The position numbers and the translations under genes are program-made. A stretch of 64,000 nucleotides of DNA, taken from the NCBI RefSeq assembly GCF_014295035.1, contig NZ_CP060404.1, forward strand, positions 4,062,501-4,126,500. Reading direction: 5' to 3'. Below the pieces are notes generated by a model, which did no database searches, was not told the DNA's origin, and was given only the letters and a program-made list of their open reading frames with translations. Of this stretch, positions 1 to 8,767 are shown piece after piece; the stretch's first letter is position 1, and every line of letters begins with the position of its first letter. The stretch is from Streptomyces buecherae. GTDB lineage: Bacteria > Actinomycetota > Actinomycetes > Streptomycetales > Streptomycetaceae.

Positions 1-345
1 ACGGTGGCCGCCGCCGTCGGGCTGCCCGGCACCGGGCCCGACCGTGACCAGCAGCCCCTGTCCCCGTCGGGCACCTCGCGGCCCGCCGCCACCTCACCGG
101 TGCCCGAGCCCTCGCCGCCCACGCCGCCCACGGACGGGTCCCACCCCCAACCGCTCCCCACCGACCCCACCGACCCCACGACCCCGGGCACGCCGCCGGG
201 CGCCGTGCACCCGCCCTCCGTCGCCACGCCCCGCACCCCGCCCGGCCCCCACTCGGACCCCGGCCCCGGCCCCGGCCCCGACCCCGGCTCCGGTCCCGAG
301 GGCGTCGCGACGCCCGAGCGGCCGGGCACGCGGCCCGGGCCCTGA
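1..345 (+). CDS. C-terminal end of a Pro-rich protein (partial)
   Basis: An open frame enters from the left edge and stops with TGA at 343-345. About 114 residues are visible. They are almost entirely Pro, Gly, Thr, Asp and Ser, with a PGPGPG-type stretch near the end, so this is probably the disordered tail of a larger protein. No domain is visible and no function can be assigned. The real start lies outside the window; a GTG at 4-6 is in frame but has no reason to be the start. A perfect 24-bp palindrome overlaps the stop codon. Confidence 0.5.
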   Translation, partial: TVAAAVGLPGTGPDRDQQPLSPSGTSRPAATSPVPEPSPPTPPTDGSHPQPLPTDPTDPTTPGTPPGAVHPPSVATPRTPPGPHSDPGPGPGPDPGSGPEGVATPERPGTRPGP

Positions 346-357
346 TCAGGGCCCGGG
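334..357. terminator. 24-bp perfect palindrome over the stop codon, probable terminator
   Basis: Positions 334-357 form a perfect palindrome made of CCCGGG, CCCTGATCAGGG and CCCGGG. It includes the TGA stop of the preceding gene. It has no T tail, as is usual for Streptomyces hairpin terminators. It could instead be a protein-binding dyad. Confidence 0.5.
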
Positions 358-661
358 TACGCGCGGGGTGGCGGTGCGGGACGGGTTCGGGACGGGTGCG
401 GCCTGAGGGGACGGCCGAGCCGTACGGGACGTTGACGGCGGAGAGACATGGCATGACCATGTAAGAAACTCGACCCAGCGCCGCCCAACTCCACCCCCGC
501 CCCGCCCCCCCACTCGCCCCGTACACCGCAGGCCGTACGTCGCGGACCGTGCGCCGCAAGCCGCACGTCGCGGGCCACGCGCCGTACGGACGCGCCGGGA
601 ACCCACCCGCACCGGACAGCCGCGCGCGGGCGGGGGTCATCGAGGACGTGGAGGACCGCCC
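358..661. promoter_or_regulatory. leader region of the LAL gene with a 23-bp direct repeat
   Basis: No gene was found here. Two imperfect 23-bp direct repeats (526-548 and 554-576, three mismatches, 28-bp period) begin with CCGCA and contain ACGTCGCGG. They lie about 90-135 bp before the LAL start and may be regulator sites. A GGAGGA ribosome binding site is at 650-655. Confidence 0.4.
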
Positions 662-3600
662 GTGGTGCACAGTGATCCCGATACGCGGCACGGTGTGGTG
701 CTCGCGGCACGGCGCCACCTCGCCGACGGTGGCAGCCTCGTGCTGTACGGGCCGCGCGGCGCCGGCAAGTCGTACGTCCTGCGCGGGCTGGTCGAGGGCG
801 CGCGGGACCACGCGGGAACGGTCCTGTGGTCGGAGCCCGGCGCGGCCGAGCGTCCGTTGCCGTACGCCACGCTCGCCGACCTCCTCGACCCGCTGCCCGA
901 CGACGCGCTGGCCGCGCTGCCGCCACCGCAACGCTCCGCGCTGCGCGCCGCGTTGCGCCGCGAGCGGCCCGCGCCGGACGGGCCCGACCCGCTCGGGGTG
1001 CGGCTGGGGCTGCTGGCCCTGTTGCGGGGGCTGACCGCGCGCGGGCCGGTGCTGCTCGCCGTGGACGGGGCGCACTGCGTGGACGAGCCGAGCGCGCAGA
1101 CGCTGGCGTACGCCGCCCGGCGGCTCGGGCCGGCGCGGGTACGGGCCGTGGTGACCGAGACCGTGGGCGCCAGCGGCGGGCCGCCGCTGGGCGTCGCGCT
1201 CTGCCCGGGCCAGGTGCTCGTGCGCGAGCTGCCCGCGCCCGGGGTGTCCGAACTGCGCGCGGTGCTCGACCGCCACACCACCAGGAAGCTGCCGCACTGG
1301 CTGGTCCGGCGCGTGCACGAGGCGTGCGAGGGCGATCTGCTCGACGCGCTGGAGGTCGTCCGCCTGCTCGAAGGGCGCCCCGAACTCCCCTCCCGCGACC
1401 AGCCGTTACCCGTGCCCGAGCGGATCGGCACACGGGCGGCGGAGCGGCTGGCGCGGGTGGAGCCGGCCGGGCGCGGCGTGCTGCTGCTGGTGGCCGCGGC
1501 CCGACGCGGCCCGGTGGAGCTGGAGTTGCTGCGCGCGGCGGCCCGCGCGGTGGTCACGGACACCGGCACGCCGACCGGCGACCACGCCCCGGCGCTCGCG
1601 CACGCCCCCACCCTCTCCGCACCCGATGCCTCCGCATCCGGTGCCTCCGCGCCCCACGCCTTCGCCTCCGACACCTCGTCGCCCGCCACCCCCGGGCCGG
1701 GAGTTCCCACGTCCGGTGCCTCCACGTCGCACGCCTCCACGTCACACACCCGCACGTCCGGGGTCTCCGCGTCGCACGCCTCCGCGTCCGGTGTCTCCAC
1801 GTCCGGCGCCGGCCTACGGGGTGCGGGCGCGGGTGACGCGTCCGCGCGGGCCGGGGCCGTGCTCGTGCCGGCCGCTCCGGACGGGCTGGTCGAGCGCGCG
1901 GTCGCGCAGGCCGTGGCGGCGGGGTTGCTCGTCGTCTCCGACGACGGGGTCGCGGTGCGCTTCGCGCATCCGCTGTACGCGAGTGCCCTCTACGCCGCCG
2001 CGTCCGCCGCCGAGCGGCGCACGGCGCACGCCCGGCTCGCCGCCGCCACCCCGGGCGCCGTCGAACACGCCCGGCACCTGGCACTCGCCGCCCCGGGCCC
2101 GGCCGAGGAGTTGGCCTCGGCGCTGGCCGGCGCGGCCGACCAGGCCCGGCGGCGCGGGGCGCCCGACGAGGCCGCGGCGCTGGCCCGGCTCGCCGCGCTG
2201 CGCACCCCGGCCGGGCATCCCGGGCGCCGCTGCGAGCGACTGCTGAGCGGCGCCGCGCACGCGTACGCGGCGGCCGACTACGAGCTGTGCCGCGAACTGG
2301 CCGAGCCCGTCACCGCCCAGGCCGCCGACCCGGCGCAGCACGTACGCGCCCGCGTGCTCATCATCAACGCCGCCAACCAGGCGCTGCACGACCTGGACGA
2401 GGTGTTCGCCGACGCGTTCGCGCACGCCGGTGACGATCCAGGGGCCCGGGCCCGGCTGCACTACCTGCGCGGCATCAAGGCCCACATCAGCGACGGTGAC
2501 ACGCCGCTGGCCTGGGCGGAGGCGGCGCGCGCGGCCTCGCTCGCGCGGCGCGGCGGCGACCGCTCGACGGAGTTGCTCGCGCTCGCGCTCCAGGCGTTCG
2601 TGGGCACGCTCCAGGGCCGGCCCGACGCGGAGGAGCCGTTGGACCGCGCGCTGGCCCGGCCGCAGGACGCCGGGCCGACCGGCGGGCACAACGGGCCACG
2701 GGCCATCCGGGCGCGGCTCGACTTCTTCGCCGACCGACTGGCTGCGGCGGACGCCGAACTCGGCCGACTGCTACGCCGGGCACGGCGGTCGGACGACGCC
2801 GAGGAGATGCTGTTCCTGCTGTGCGCGAGCATCGACGTGGACGTGCGCGCGGGCCGCTGCGGCAAGGCGCTGGCCGCCGCGCACGAGGCGCTCGGCCTGG
2901 CCCGCGCGCTCGGCGCCAACCTCGGGCAGGTCTGCTACTCGGCCGCGGTGGCCGAGGCCGCCGGCGGCGACCTGGAACGGGCCGAGGCGCTGGCCCGGGA
3001 GGGCGTACGGGTCGCGCGGGACGAGCGGGACATGGTGTTCCTGCCGCTCTCGCTGTGCCTGCTGGGCCAGATCCAGTTGCGCTCGCGCGCGCCGGTCGCC
3101 GCCGTGGAGTGCCTGGGCCAGGCCCGGACGATCGCCCGCCGGCGCTCCGTCGTGGACCCGGCGGCCGTGCCCTGGGCGGCGGACCTGGCCGAGGCGCTGG
3201 TGGCGGTGGGCGACCACGAGCAGGCGCGGGCGGTGGTGGCCGAGGCGCGGGGGGCCGCGCACCGGCTCGGCCGGTCGGGCGTCGCCCTGTCGCTGCTGCG
3301 GGCCGACGCCCTGCTGCGGGCGGAGTCCGCGGACCTGCCGGGCGCGGCGGCCGGGCTGCGCGAGGCCGCCGCCGGCCACCGCGCGCTCGGGCTCCCGCTG
3401 GAGCAGGGCCGGGACCTGCTGGCGCTCGGCGCCGTGGAGCGCCGGCGCCGACACGCCACGGCCGCGCTCGCCGCGTGGCACGAGGCGGCGGCCCTCTTCC
3501 GCACGGCCGACGCCCGCCCCTGGCTCGACCAGGCCCACACCGAACTGCACCGGGTCACCTGCGGACGGTCCGCCGTCCCGGCGCCCGGCACGGCGGCGCG

Positions 3601-4006
3601 GGCGGCGGCGGGCCGGTCGGCGGCGACCCCGCCGGGGTCGGTCGCGGCGCTGGGCGCTGGCGCGGCGGGCGCGGCGCCGGGCAGCGGGCCGTACGGGAGC
3701 CCCGAGGTGGGGGCGGCTCCGGGGACGGCCTCGGCACTGGGCGCTGGCGTGGGCCAGCCGCCCGCCGCGCTGCCCACGGGGCGGTGGCACGCGCTGACAC
3801 CCGCCGAGCACCGGGTGGCGGAACTCGTCGGCGACGGAGCGACCAACCGGGAGATCGCCGGCCGCCTGTTCCTCTCGGCCAAGACCGTCGAGTCCACGCT
3901 GACCCGCGTGTACCGCAAACTCGGCGTCCGCTCCCGCGCCGAACTCATCCGCCTCCGGCACGCCCCGGGCCACGCGCCGGGCGAAGCAGCCGACCCGACG
4001 GTCTGA
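662..4006 (+). CDS. LAL-type LuxR family transcriptional regulator
   Basis: A 1114-residue cytoplasmic ATP-binding regulator of the large LuxR (LAL) class, which commonly controls secondary metabolism or sugar use in actinomycetes. A Walker A motif GPRGAGKS lies at residues 30-37 and a Walker B-like LLAVDGAH near 130-137. A long Ala/Arg/Leu-rich helical-repeat middle follows. The C-terminal LuxR helix-turn-helix (about 1045-1098) starts with LTPAEHRVAEL and contains NREIAGRLFLSAKTVE. GTG at 662 follows GGAGGA by 6 nt; GTG at 665 is an alternative. Residues about 300-395 form an odd Ser/Thr/Ala/His linker encoded by degenerate short DNA repeats. Codon 249 (1406-1408) is TTA, so translation probably depends on bldA. 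The target pathway is not evident from the neighbours. Confidence 0.88.
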   Translation: MVHSDPDTRHGVVLAARRHLADGGSLVLYGPRGAGKSYVLRGLVEGARDHAGTVLWSEPGAAERPLPYATLADLLDPLPDDALAALPPPQRSALRAALRRERPAPDGPDPLGVRLGLLALLRGLTARGPVLLAVDGAHCVDEPSAQTLAYAARRLGPARVRAVVTETVGASGGPPLGVALCPGQVLVRELPAPGVSELRAVLDRHTTRKLPHWLVRRVHEACEGDLLDALEVVRLLEGRPELPSRDQPLPVPERIGTRAAERLARVEPAGRGVLLLVAAARRGPVELELLRAAARAVVTDTGTPTGDHAPALAHAPTLSAPDASASGASAPHAFASDTSSPATPGPGVPTSGASTSHASTSHTRTSGVSASHASASGVSTSGAGLRGAGAGDASARAGAVLVPAAPDGLVERAVAQAVAAGLLVVSDDGVAVRFAHPLYASALYAAASAAERRTAHARLAAATPGAVEHARHLALAAPGPAEELASALAGAADQARRRGAPDEAAALARLAALRTPAGHPGRRCERLLSGAAHAYAAADYELCRELAEPVTAQAADPAQHVRARVLIINAANQALHDLDEVFADAFAHAGDDPGARARLHYLRGIKAHISDGDTPLAWAEAARAASLARRGGDRSTELLALALQAFVGTLQGRPDAEEPLDRALARPQDAGPTGGHNGPRAIRARLDFFADRLAAADAELGRLLRRARRSDDAEEMLFLLCASIDVDVRAGRCGKALAAAHEALGLARALGANLGQVCYSAAVAEAAGGDLERAEALAREGVRVARDERDMVFLPLSLCLLGQIQLRSRAPVAAVECLGQARTIARRRSVVDPAAVPWAADLAEALVAVGDHEQARAVVAEARGAAHRLGRSGVALSLLRADALLRAESADLPGAAAGLREAAAGHRALGLPLEQGRDLLALGAVERRRRHATAALAAWHEAAALFRTADARPWLDQAHTELHRVTCGRSAVPAPGTAARAAAGRSAATPPGSVAALGAGAAGAAPGSGPYGSPEVGAAPGTASALGAGVGQPPAALPTGRWHALTPAEHRVAELVGDGATNREIAGRLFLSAKTVESTLTRVYRKLGVRSRAELIRLRHAPGHAPGEAADPTV

Positions 4007-4205
4007 GGCCCGGGCCAGACGGGCTGAGGTTCGACGGTCTGCGGCCCGGGAGCGTGAGACCTGAGGTTGCCCCGGGCCCGGTGCGTCCCCGGCCGAGTCA
4101 CGGCCGAGGCCCCGGCCACGCTCAGGGCCCAGGTCAGGCCAAGGCTCAGGGTCCAGGGCAGGGCCCGAGTCAGGCTCGGGACCCGCGTCGGGCTCAGGGC
4201 ACGGG
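4007..4205. repeat. convergent intergenic region with short degenerate repeats
   Basis: This stretch lies between the convergent LAL gene and a minus-strand gene. From about 4090 it is built of imperfect copies of GGCTCAGGGC and AGGTCAGGC-like words spaced roughly 10-20 bp apart. No open frame with convincing protein character was found. It may act as a bidirectional terminator region. Confidence 0.35.
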
Positions 4206-4889
4206 TCAGGGCCGGGGGATCGTGGCGTACGCGGGGTGGGGCTGGCCGTCCGGCAGGGTGCGCGGGGCGGTGAACGCTCCGTGCAGCGCGGTGTCCGTGT
4301 GGAACGGCTGGCCGATGGTGCGGCGCGGCAGGGACAGGCCGTAGTACGCGCCGAAGAGGCGGTACACGTCGGCCATGTCCGGGACGAACAGCGAGCACTC
4401 GTCGGGATCGTCCGGGAAGTCCGGGTCGGGCACGGCGCTGCCCAACCCGATCTCGGCCGTCATGCGCGCGGTGAGCGGGTGGTCGGCCCTGGCCCGCTCG
4501 TGCACCGAGCCGTCGCAGTACTGCCAGTCCCAGGAGCCGTCCACCACGGCCGTGACCAGCGGCGGGTCCATCCCCGTGTCGGAGACGCGCACGTAGGTGC
4601 GGCCCTCCCACAGGTGGTTCAGGTGGCCTCGGTCCGTACGGAAGAGGCCGCCACCGGTCTCGAAGGCGTACGCCCAACCGCCGTGACCGCCCAGTCGGGC
4701 CAGGTCCGGCAGCCGCGTCGTGCCGCCCGCAGCCGCCACGACGGCGTTGCAGGTGGCCGCGTCCATGACGGTGCCCGGCTCGGCGCCCAACATCACCGCG
4801 AGCCGCTCGACATCGACGTCCCGCACCGCGACCAGTTGCATCCCGCCGCCACCGCCGGCCTCGGCTATCCACCCGAATCCGTCGCTCAC
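4206..4889 (-). CDS. conserved hypothetical protein
   Basis: A 227-residue soluble protein without a recognised domain. GTG at 4889 is preferred because a G-rich ribosome binding site (GGCTGGGGGC) lies just before it and the product then starts MSDGFGWIAEA; extending to 4982 would add only Arg/Gly-rich sequence. The middle is rich in Trp, Gly and Asp, with GGHGGWAYAFETGG followed by an RVSDTGMDPP stretch. The overall style is like actinobacterial DUF6461-type proteins, but that is an impression and was not checked. It converges with the LAL gene. No signal peptide or membrane segment is visible. Confidence 0.6.
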   Translation of the reverse strand: MSDGFGWIAEAGGGGGMQLVAVRDVDVERLAVMLGAEPGTVMDAATCNAVVAAAGGTTRLPDLARLGGHGGWAYAFETGGGLFRTDRGHLNHLWEGRTYVRVSDTGMDPPLVTAVVDGSWDWQYCDGSVHERARADHPLTARMTAEIGLGSAVPDPDFPDDPDECSLFVPDMADVYRLFGAYYGLSLPRRTIGQPFHTDTALHGAFTAPRTLPDGQPHPAYATIPRP

Positions 4890-5679
4890 GCCCCCAGCCC
4901 CCTTCTCCCTCGTACTCGCCCGTGCTCTCCCCGTACGGCCGCCGCCACGCCCGGGGCACCCCCGGTGCCGGGCCTCCCCCACCCGTCATCGACAAGCTAC
5001 CCCGCACCACTGACACCGCCGCTGCCGCAGAACCCGCCCGCTGCACCCACCCACTGACGCCGCCGCCCAGCGAGCGCGGACGACCGCCCGGCGAACGCCG
5101 GCGACGGGCGGGCCCGGGAGGGGCGAGGGGGGTACCGGGAAACCCCCTGCTTCGCGCCCGGGGGGTTCCGGGCCGCGGGGCGCCGGGCCCAGCTTTGTTC
5201 CAGCCGGCGGATGGAGCCACCTCCGCCCCGCCCCACTCCCCACGGGAGCGCCACCACCCCACGGGCGCCCCCACCCACCACCTCCCACCCGCACACCCGC
5301 CCCCAACTCCCCGCCGCCCACTCGGTCCAGGCCCCACGCCCCGGCCCCGCCGCACCACAGCACTCCCCACGTCACCGCCGCACCCCCGTACCACCGGCAC
5401 CTCCCGCACCACGCGCGCCGCACTCCCCGCGCGCCGGACGCGCGGCACACCGGACGCGCGCCGGGCCCAGCCCGCACGGCCCCGCCCCGTACCGGAACGG
5501 GCACCTCCGTACGAGAACAGGCACCTCCGTACGGGACCAGGCGCCGTCGCGCGTCCCGCCACCCCGGGTGGCGTGCTCCGTTCCGCTCGGTCGGTCGCTC
5601 CCGCCGCGGCGCACGCCACCCGCTCACTTCCCCCGATGTCGCCCGGCGCCCCCGCGCGCCGGGCGAGAAGGAGAACACG
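4890..5679. other. 790-bp gene-poor region upstream of the protease gene
   Basis: No gene could be supported. The region is very C-rich on the plus strand and all open frames are Pro/Arg-rich shadows. It holds the leader of the minus-strand gene ending at 4889, three 20-bp tandem repeats (5487-5546) and, at its right end, the GAAGGAGAA ribosome binding site of the protease gene. Confidence 0.5.
5487..5546. repeat. three tandem 20-bp repeats
   Basis: Three contiguous 20-bp units at 5487-5506, 5507-5526 and 5527-5546 follow the pattern CCGTACSRGAMCRGGCRCCK. Units 1 and 2 differ at three positions; unit 3 is more diverged at its end. They lie 134-193 bp before the protease start. The regular spacing (about two helical turns) suggests cooperative regulator binding sites. 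Confidence 0.55.
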
Positions 5680-6375
5680 ATGGTTCCGCGGAAACACCGG
5701 GCGCCCGTGGGCGCCCCCGTCACCCCGGCCGCGCCACCCGACTCCGCACCGGCGAGAGGACGGCGACGGCTGACGGTCGCGCTCAGCGGCATCGCCGCCG
5801 TGGCGTGTCTGGCGGCGCCGCTGTCCGGAACGTCCGTCGCCGCCACGCCGCCGGCCCCGGCCCCCGCCGCCCAGGCCGCGCCGTCCGACGTCACCGCCTC
5901 CACCCAACTGGCCTTCAACGAACTGGTGCAGAGCCAGAACCAGTGGTGCTGGGTCGCCACCGGTCTGTCGATCGCCCGGTACCTCGGGCGCGGCCAGGAC
6001 ACCTCGCAGAACACGTTCTGCACCTACGCCCGCGGCCTGCCGCCCACGTCCGCCTGCCCCAACCGGCCCGGCTACCTCTCCGACGTACAGCGCTCCTGGT
6101 CCAGGCTCGGCATGGACCCGGGCCGCACCACCGGCACGCTGCCGTTCCAGACCGTGCAGCAGACGATCGACGCCAACTCGCCCGTCGAGACCGGCATCTA
6201 CTGGACCTCGGGCGGCGGCCACGCGCAGGTGCTGTACGGGTACGACGCGAGCCGCCAGACGGTGATGTACGCCGACCCGTGGCCCAGCAGCCCCCGCTAC
6301 GCCGAGATGAACTACACCACCTACCGCAGCAACAGCCAGTTCCGCTGGGCCGAGTCGCTGTACGGGGAGAAGTGA
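5680..6375 (+). CDS. secreted papain-like cysteine protease
   Basis: A 231-residue exported protein. A basic N-terminus (GRRRLTVAL) leads into a hydrophobic segment near residues 31-55, consistent with a signal peptide. The mature part carries a papain-fold catalytic set: Cys90 in QNQWCWVAT, His181 in GGGHAQVLYGYD and Asp199 in ADPW. This matches the papain-like (C39_2 / AvrRpt2-like) peptidases common in Streptomyces. Cys114 and Cys126 could form a disulfide. ATG at 5680 follows GAAGGAGAA. The next gene begins within 6 bp, so the two are probably co-transcribed and may work together. The substrate is unknown. Confidence 0.8.
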   Translation: MVPRKHRAPVGAPVTPAAPPDSAPARGRRRLTVALSGIAAVACLAAPLSGTSVAATPPAPAPAAQAAPSDVTASTQLAFNELVQSQNQWCWVATGLSIARYLGRGQDTSQNTFCTYARGLPPTSACPNRPGYLSDVQRSWSRLGMDPGRTTGTLPFQTVQQTIDANSPVETGIYWTSGGGHAQVLYGYDASRQTVMYADPWPSSPRYAEMNYTTYRSNSQFRWAESLYGEK

Positions 6376-6380
6376 GCGCC

Positions 6381-7322
6381 ATGACGAACACGACCCGTTC
6401 CCGACTCACCCCCCACTCCCGCCCCAGCGGGCTCGGCGGTGCCTCGCTCGTCGCGGGCGTCGGCGTGGGCATCAGCGTGCTCGCCCTGCTCGCCCCGACG
6501 GCGGCCGTCGCCGACGACGGCGCGCGGCCCGTCGCGCCCGCCTCGGTGTCGTCCGCCGACCGGGCCGCCGCCGCGAAGACGCTGGCCAGCCAGGACACCA
6601 CCGACCGCGTCGGCTCCTTCTTCGTGCGGCTCGCCGAGCGGGAGCGGGCCACCGAGCGCGACACGCTCGACGCGGGCGTCACCCGCGCCGAGGCGGCGGC
6701 CCAGGCCCCGCGCCTGGTGGGCCCGGCGGTGCCGGTCTACTCGCTGAACCCGGACTTCGTCCGTGGCCGGAGCACGGCGGCCGAGCCGGTGGCCGAGTTC
6801 GCCTACCTGGCCTCCGAGGCCCGCTCCGCCTCCGGCGCCACGGCCACGGTGTGGACCGTGCGGGACGCCAAGACCCAGCGCTGGGCCGTCGCCAACGTGA
6901 TCTCCGGCACCGACGAGGTCAGCTTCGGCCGCAAGGGCGCGGGCGACCTGGTCTTCACCGAGCCGCAGATCGCCGCCTGGTACGCGCTGGACGGCAACCG
7001 CGTGCTGCCGCTCAACAAGTCGGCCCGGGACGCGGTCGGCGCGCGGGGCACCAGCGTCGCGGCGTACCAGGACCGCGTGCACGACCGGTACGCCAACAAG
7101 CTGCCCGGCTCCGACTACCAGCGCTCCGGCCAGTTCGGCGGCGACGGACCGGCCGCGGCGCAGCCCGCGCCCGACGCGCCGCGCGGCACCGCGAGCGACG
7201 GCTCGTCGTCGGCCGGCCTGTCCGGCGCCGGGCTCGCGGCGGCCGGCGTCGCGGGCGGCGCCCTGCTCATCGGTGCCGGAACGGTCGCCGTCCGCCTCCG
7301 CCGCCGCACCGCGACCGGCTGA
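6381..7322 (+). CDS. membrane-anchored exported protein of unknown function
   Basis: A 313-residue protein with an N-terminal signal segment (about 12-45, ending TAAVADDGA), an extracytoplasmic part of about 230 residues and a C-terminal hydrophobic segment (about 282-305) followed by RLRRRTATG, the layout of a type I membrane-anchored protein. No LPXTG motif is present. ATG at 6381 lies 8 nt after GGGGAGAAG. An in-frame GTG at 6372 overlaps the protease stop as GTGA and would imply tight coupling. It forms a likely two-gene operon with the papain-like protease and may be its partner, receptor or substrate. No domain is recognised. Confidence 0.7.
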   Translation: MTNTTRSRLTPHSRPSGLGGASLVAGVGVGISVLALLAPTAAVADDGARPVAPASVSSADRAAAAKTLASQDTTDRVGSFFVRLAERERATERDTLDAGVTRAEAAAQAPRLVGPAVPVYSLNPDFVRGRSTAAEPVAEFAYLASEARSASGATATVWTVRDAKTQRWAVANVISGTDEVSFGRKGAGDLVFTEPQIAAWYALDGNRVLPLNKSARDAVGARGTSVAAYQDRVHDRYANKLPGSDYQRSGQFGGDGPAAAQPAPDAPRGTASDGSSSAGLSGAGLAAAGVAGGALLIGAGTVAVRLRRRTATG

Positions 7323-7381
7323 CGACTGACCGGCTGACCGGCTGACTAGCCAACCGCAGCCGGGCCCGCCCGCACCACACC

Positions 7382-7442
7382 GGTCGCCGCGCCGCGCCGG
7401 CCGCCGTACCGCCCCCGCCCCGGCCGGCGCGGCGCGGCGACC
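7382..7442. terminator. 22-bp-stem hairpin, bidirectional terminator
   Basis: Arms at 7382-7403 and 7421-7442 are perfect inverted repeats of 22 bp around a 17-nt loop. They lie between the convergent exported-protein gene (ends 7322) and the XRE-cupin gene (ends 7572). A second, one-bulge hairpin follows at 7445-7485. Both could terminate transcription from either side. Confidence 0.75.
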
Positions 7443-7571
7443 CCGGCCACCGCCCCCCGCCAGCCACCCGGCGGGGGCGGTGGCCGTACGCACGGCGGCG
7501 AGGCCGCGCCCCGGCGCGGGCCGGGCGGGACCGGGCCGGACTGGGCCGGCGGGGACCGGGCCGCTCCGAGG

Positions 7572-8165
7572 TCAGCCGCTCGCGCGGGCGGTGGGCTTGG
7601 CCCGTACGTGCATGCGCTCGCCCTGCCGGCCGAAGAGGCTGAGCACCTCGACGGGGCCCTCGCCGGTGGTGCCGAACCAGTGCGGCAGCCGGGTGTCGAA
7701 CTCGGCCGCCTCCCCCGCGCCCATCGTCAGGTCGTGGTCGGCGAGGACCAGGCGCAGCCGCCCGGCCAGCACGTACAGCCACTCGTACCCCTCGTGCGTG
7801 CACAGGTTGGGCGTGTCGCGGCTGGCCGGCAGGACCATCTTGAACGCCTGGAGCGGACCGGGCTGCCGGGTCAGCGGCAGCACCGTGTTCCCGTGCGCGC
7901 GGCGCGGCGTGAGCCGCACGCGGGGATCGCCGACCTCGGGCGCGCCGACCAGTTCGTCCAGCGGGACCTGGTGGGCCTGCGCAATCGGCAACAGCAACTC
8001 CAGACTGGGCCGACGCTGGCCCGATTCCAGCCGGGACAGCGTGCTCTTGGAGATCCCGGTGGCCTGCGCGAGCGCGGACAGCGTGACACCGCGCTCGGTG
8101 CGCAGCCGCTTGAGCCGGGGACCGACCTCGGTGAGGGCCTGGGCGATGGCGGGTGAGTGTTCCAC
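7572..8165 (-). CDS. XRE family transcriptional regulator with cupin sensor domain
   Basis: A 197-residue DNA-binding regulator. An N-terminal XRE helix-turn-helix (about 11-65) contains RLKRLRTERGVTLSALA and STLSRLESGQRRPSLE. A C-terminal cupin barrel (about 100-190) contains HEGYEWLYVLAG, with FGRQGERMHV near the end. The family usually represses a nearby transporter, amino-acid or polyamine gene in response to a small ligand. GTG at 8165 was chosen because the product then starts just before the HTH; the ribosome binding site is weak. It is transcribed away from the small gene at 8482, and the 316-bp gap between them contains a 22-bp dyad. The target is unknown. Confidence 0.85.
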   Translation of the reverse strand: MEHSPAIAQALTEVGPRLKRLRTERGVTLSALAQATGISKSTLSRLESGQRRPSLELLLPIAQAHQVPLDELVGAPEVGDPRVRLTPRRAHGNTVLPLTRQPGPLQAFKMVLPASRDTPNLCTHEGYEWLYVLAGRLRLVLADHDLTMGAGEAAEFDTRLPHWFGTTGEGPVEVLSLFGRQGERMHVRAKPTARASG

Positions 8166-8481
8166 GCCGCCATTGCACCCCACCCGTCCCGGAACCGGCA
8201 ACGGTGTTTGCCGGAGGCGCACACGGGAGCGGCGGGTGCCGCGCGCTCCGCGCCACGCCACGGGAACCGCCCCGCGCGCCGCCCGACGGCCGCCCCCTCC
8301 CCCGGCCCGAAACCGGAGCCACCCCGCCACTCCCCGCGCTTGAACCCGCCGGGTGCGGGGCACTCGATGGAGACCGTGACGTGCGGCTCCGTAGGCGGGA
8401 CCCGACCACCCGACCGGTTCACCCGGCGGGCCCGTGTATCGGACTCGTACGCGATACCCGGACCGACGATGGGGGACACAC
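8166..8481. promoter_or_regulatory. divergent promoter region with GTATCG-N10-CGATAC dyad
   Basis: This 316-bp region separates the XRE-cupin regulator (minus) from the small gene at 8482 (plus). An inverted repeat GTATCG (8436-8441) and CGATAC (8452-8457) lies 25 bp before the plus-strand start. It could be the operator for the neighbouring XRE protein. No gene was found in it. Confidence 0.4.
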
Positions 8482-8739
8482 ATGCACAGTGACCTGACCG
8501 ACGAACTGCGTTCCAGAGCGGGCGTGTTCACCGACGAGCACGAGGGTCTGTGGGTGACCGTCGACGCGGGGAACACCGTGGAGTTCGGCGGGGCGCGACC
8601 CGGCGAACTGTTCCAGGCGGCGGCCGACTGGCTCGCCGCCGACCGACGGTACGAGGTGCTCGGCGTGCGCTGGCAGCACGCCGCCACCGACCCGCGACTA
8701 CGCCTGGCCATCGCCCTGGACCGCGCACCCGACGCCTGA
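8482..8739 (+). CDS. small conserved hypothetical protein
   Basis: An 85-residue, acidic soluble protein. ATG at 8482 is preceded by GGGGGA at 8471-8476 with 5-6 nt spacing. The sequence has a regular mixed alpha/beta look (GLWVTVDAGNTVEFGG, then FQAAADWLAADRRYEVL and a C-terminal strand LRLAIALDR). No signal peptide, cysteine cluster or known domain was recognised. It diverges from the XRE-cupin regulator and may be its target. Function is unknown. Confidence 0.65.
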   Translation: MHSDLTDELRSRAGVFTDEHEGLWVTVDAGNTVEFGGARPGELFQAAADWLAADRRYEVLGVRWQHAATDPRLRLAIALDRAPDA

Positions 8740-8767
8740 GCGCGAGCCTGACACCACGACCACGCCC

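Noticed and set aside
2935..6222. A minus-strand open frame of about 1095 residues
   Set aside because: It runs antisense to the LAL gene and across repeats, is dominated by Arg/Gly/Ala and has no domain. Long antisense frames are expected in DNA with this GC bias.
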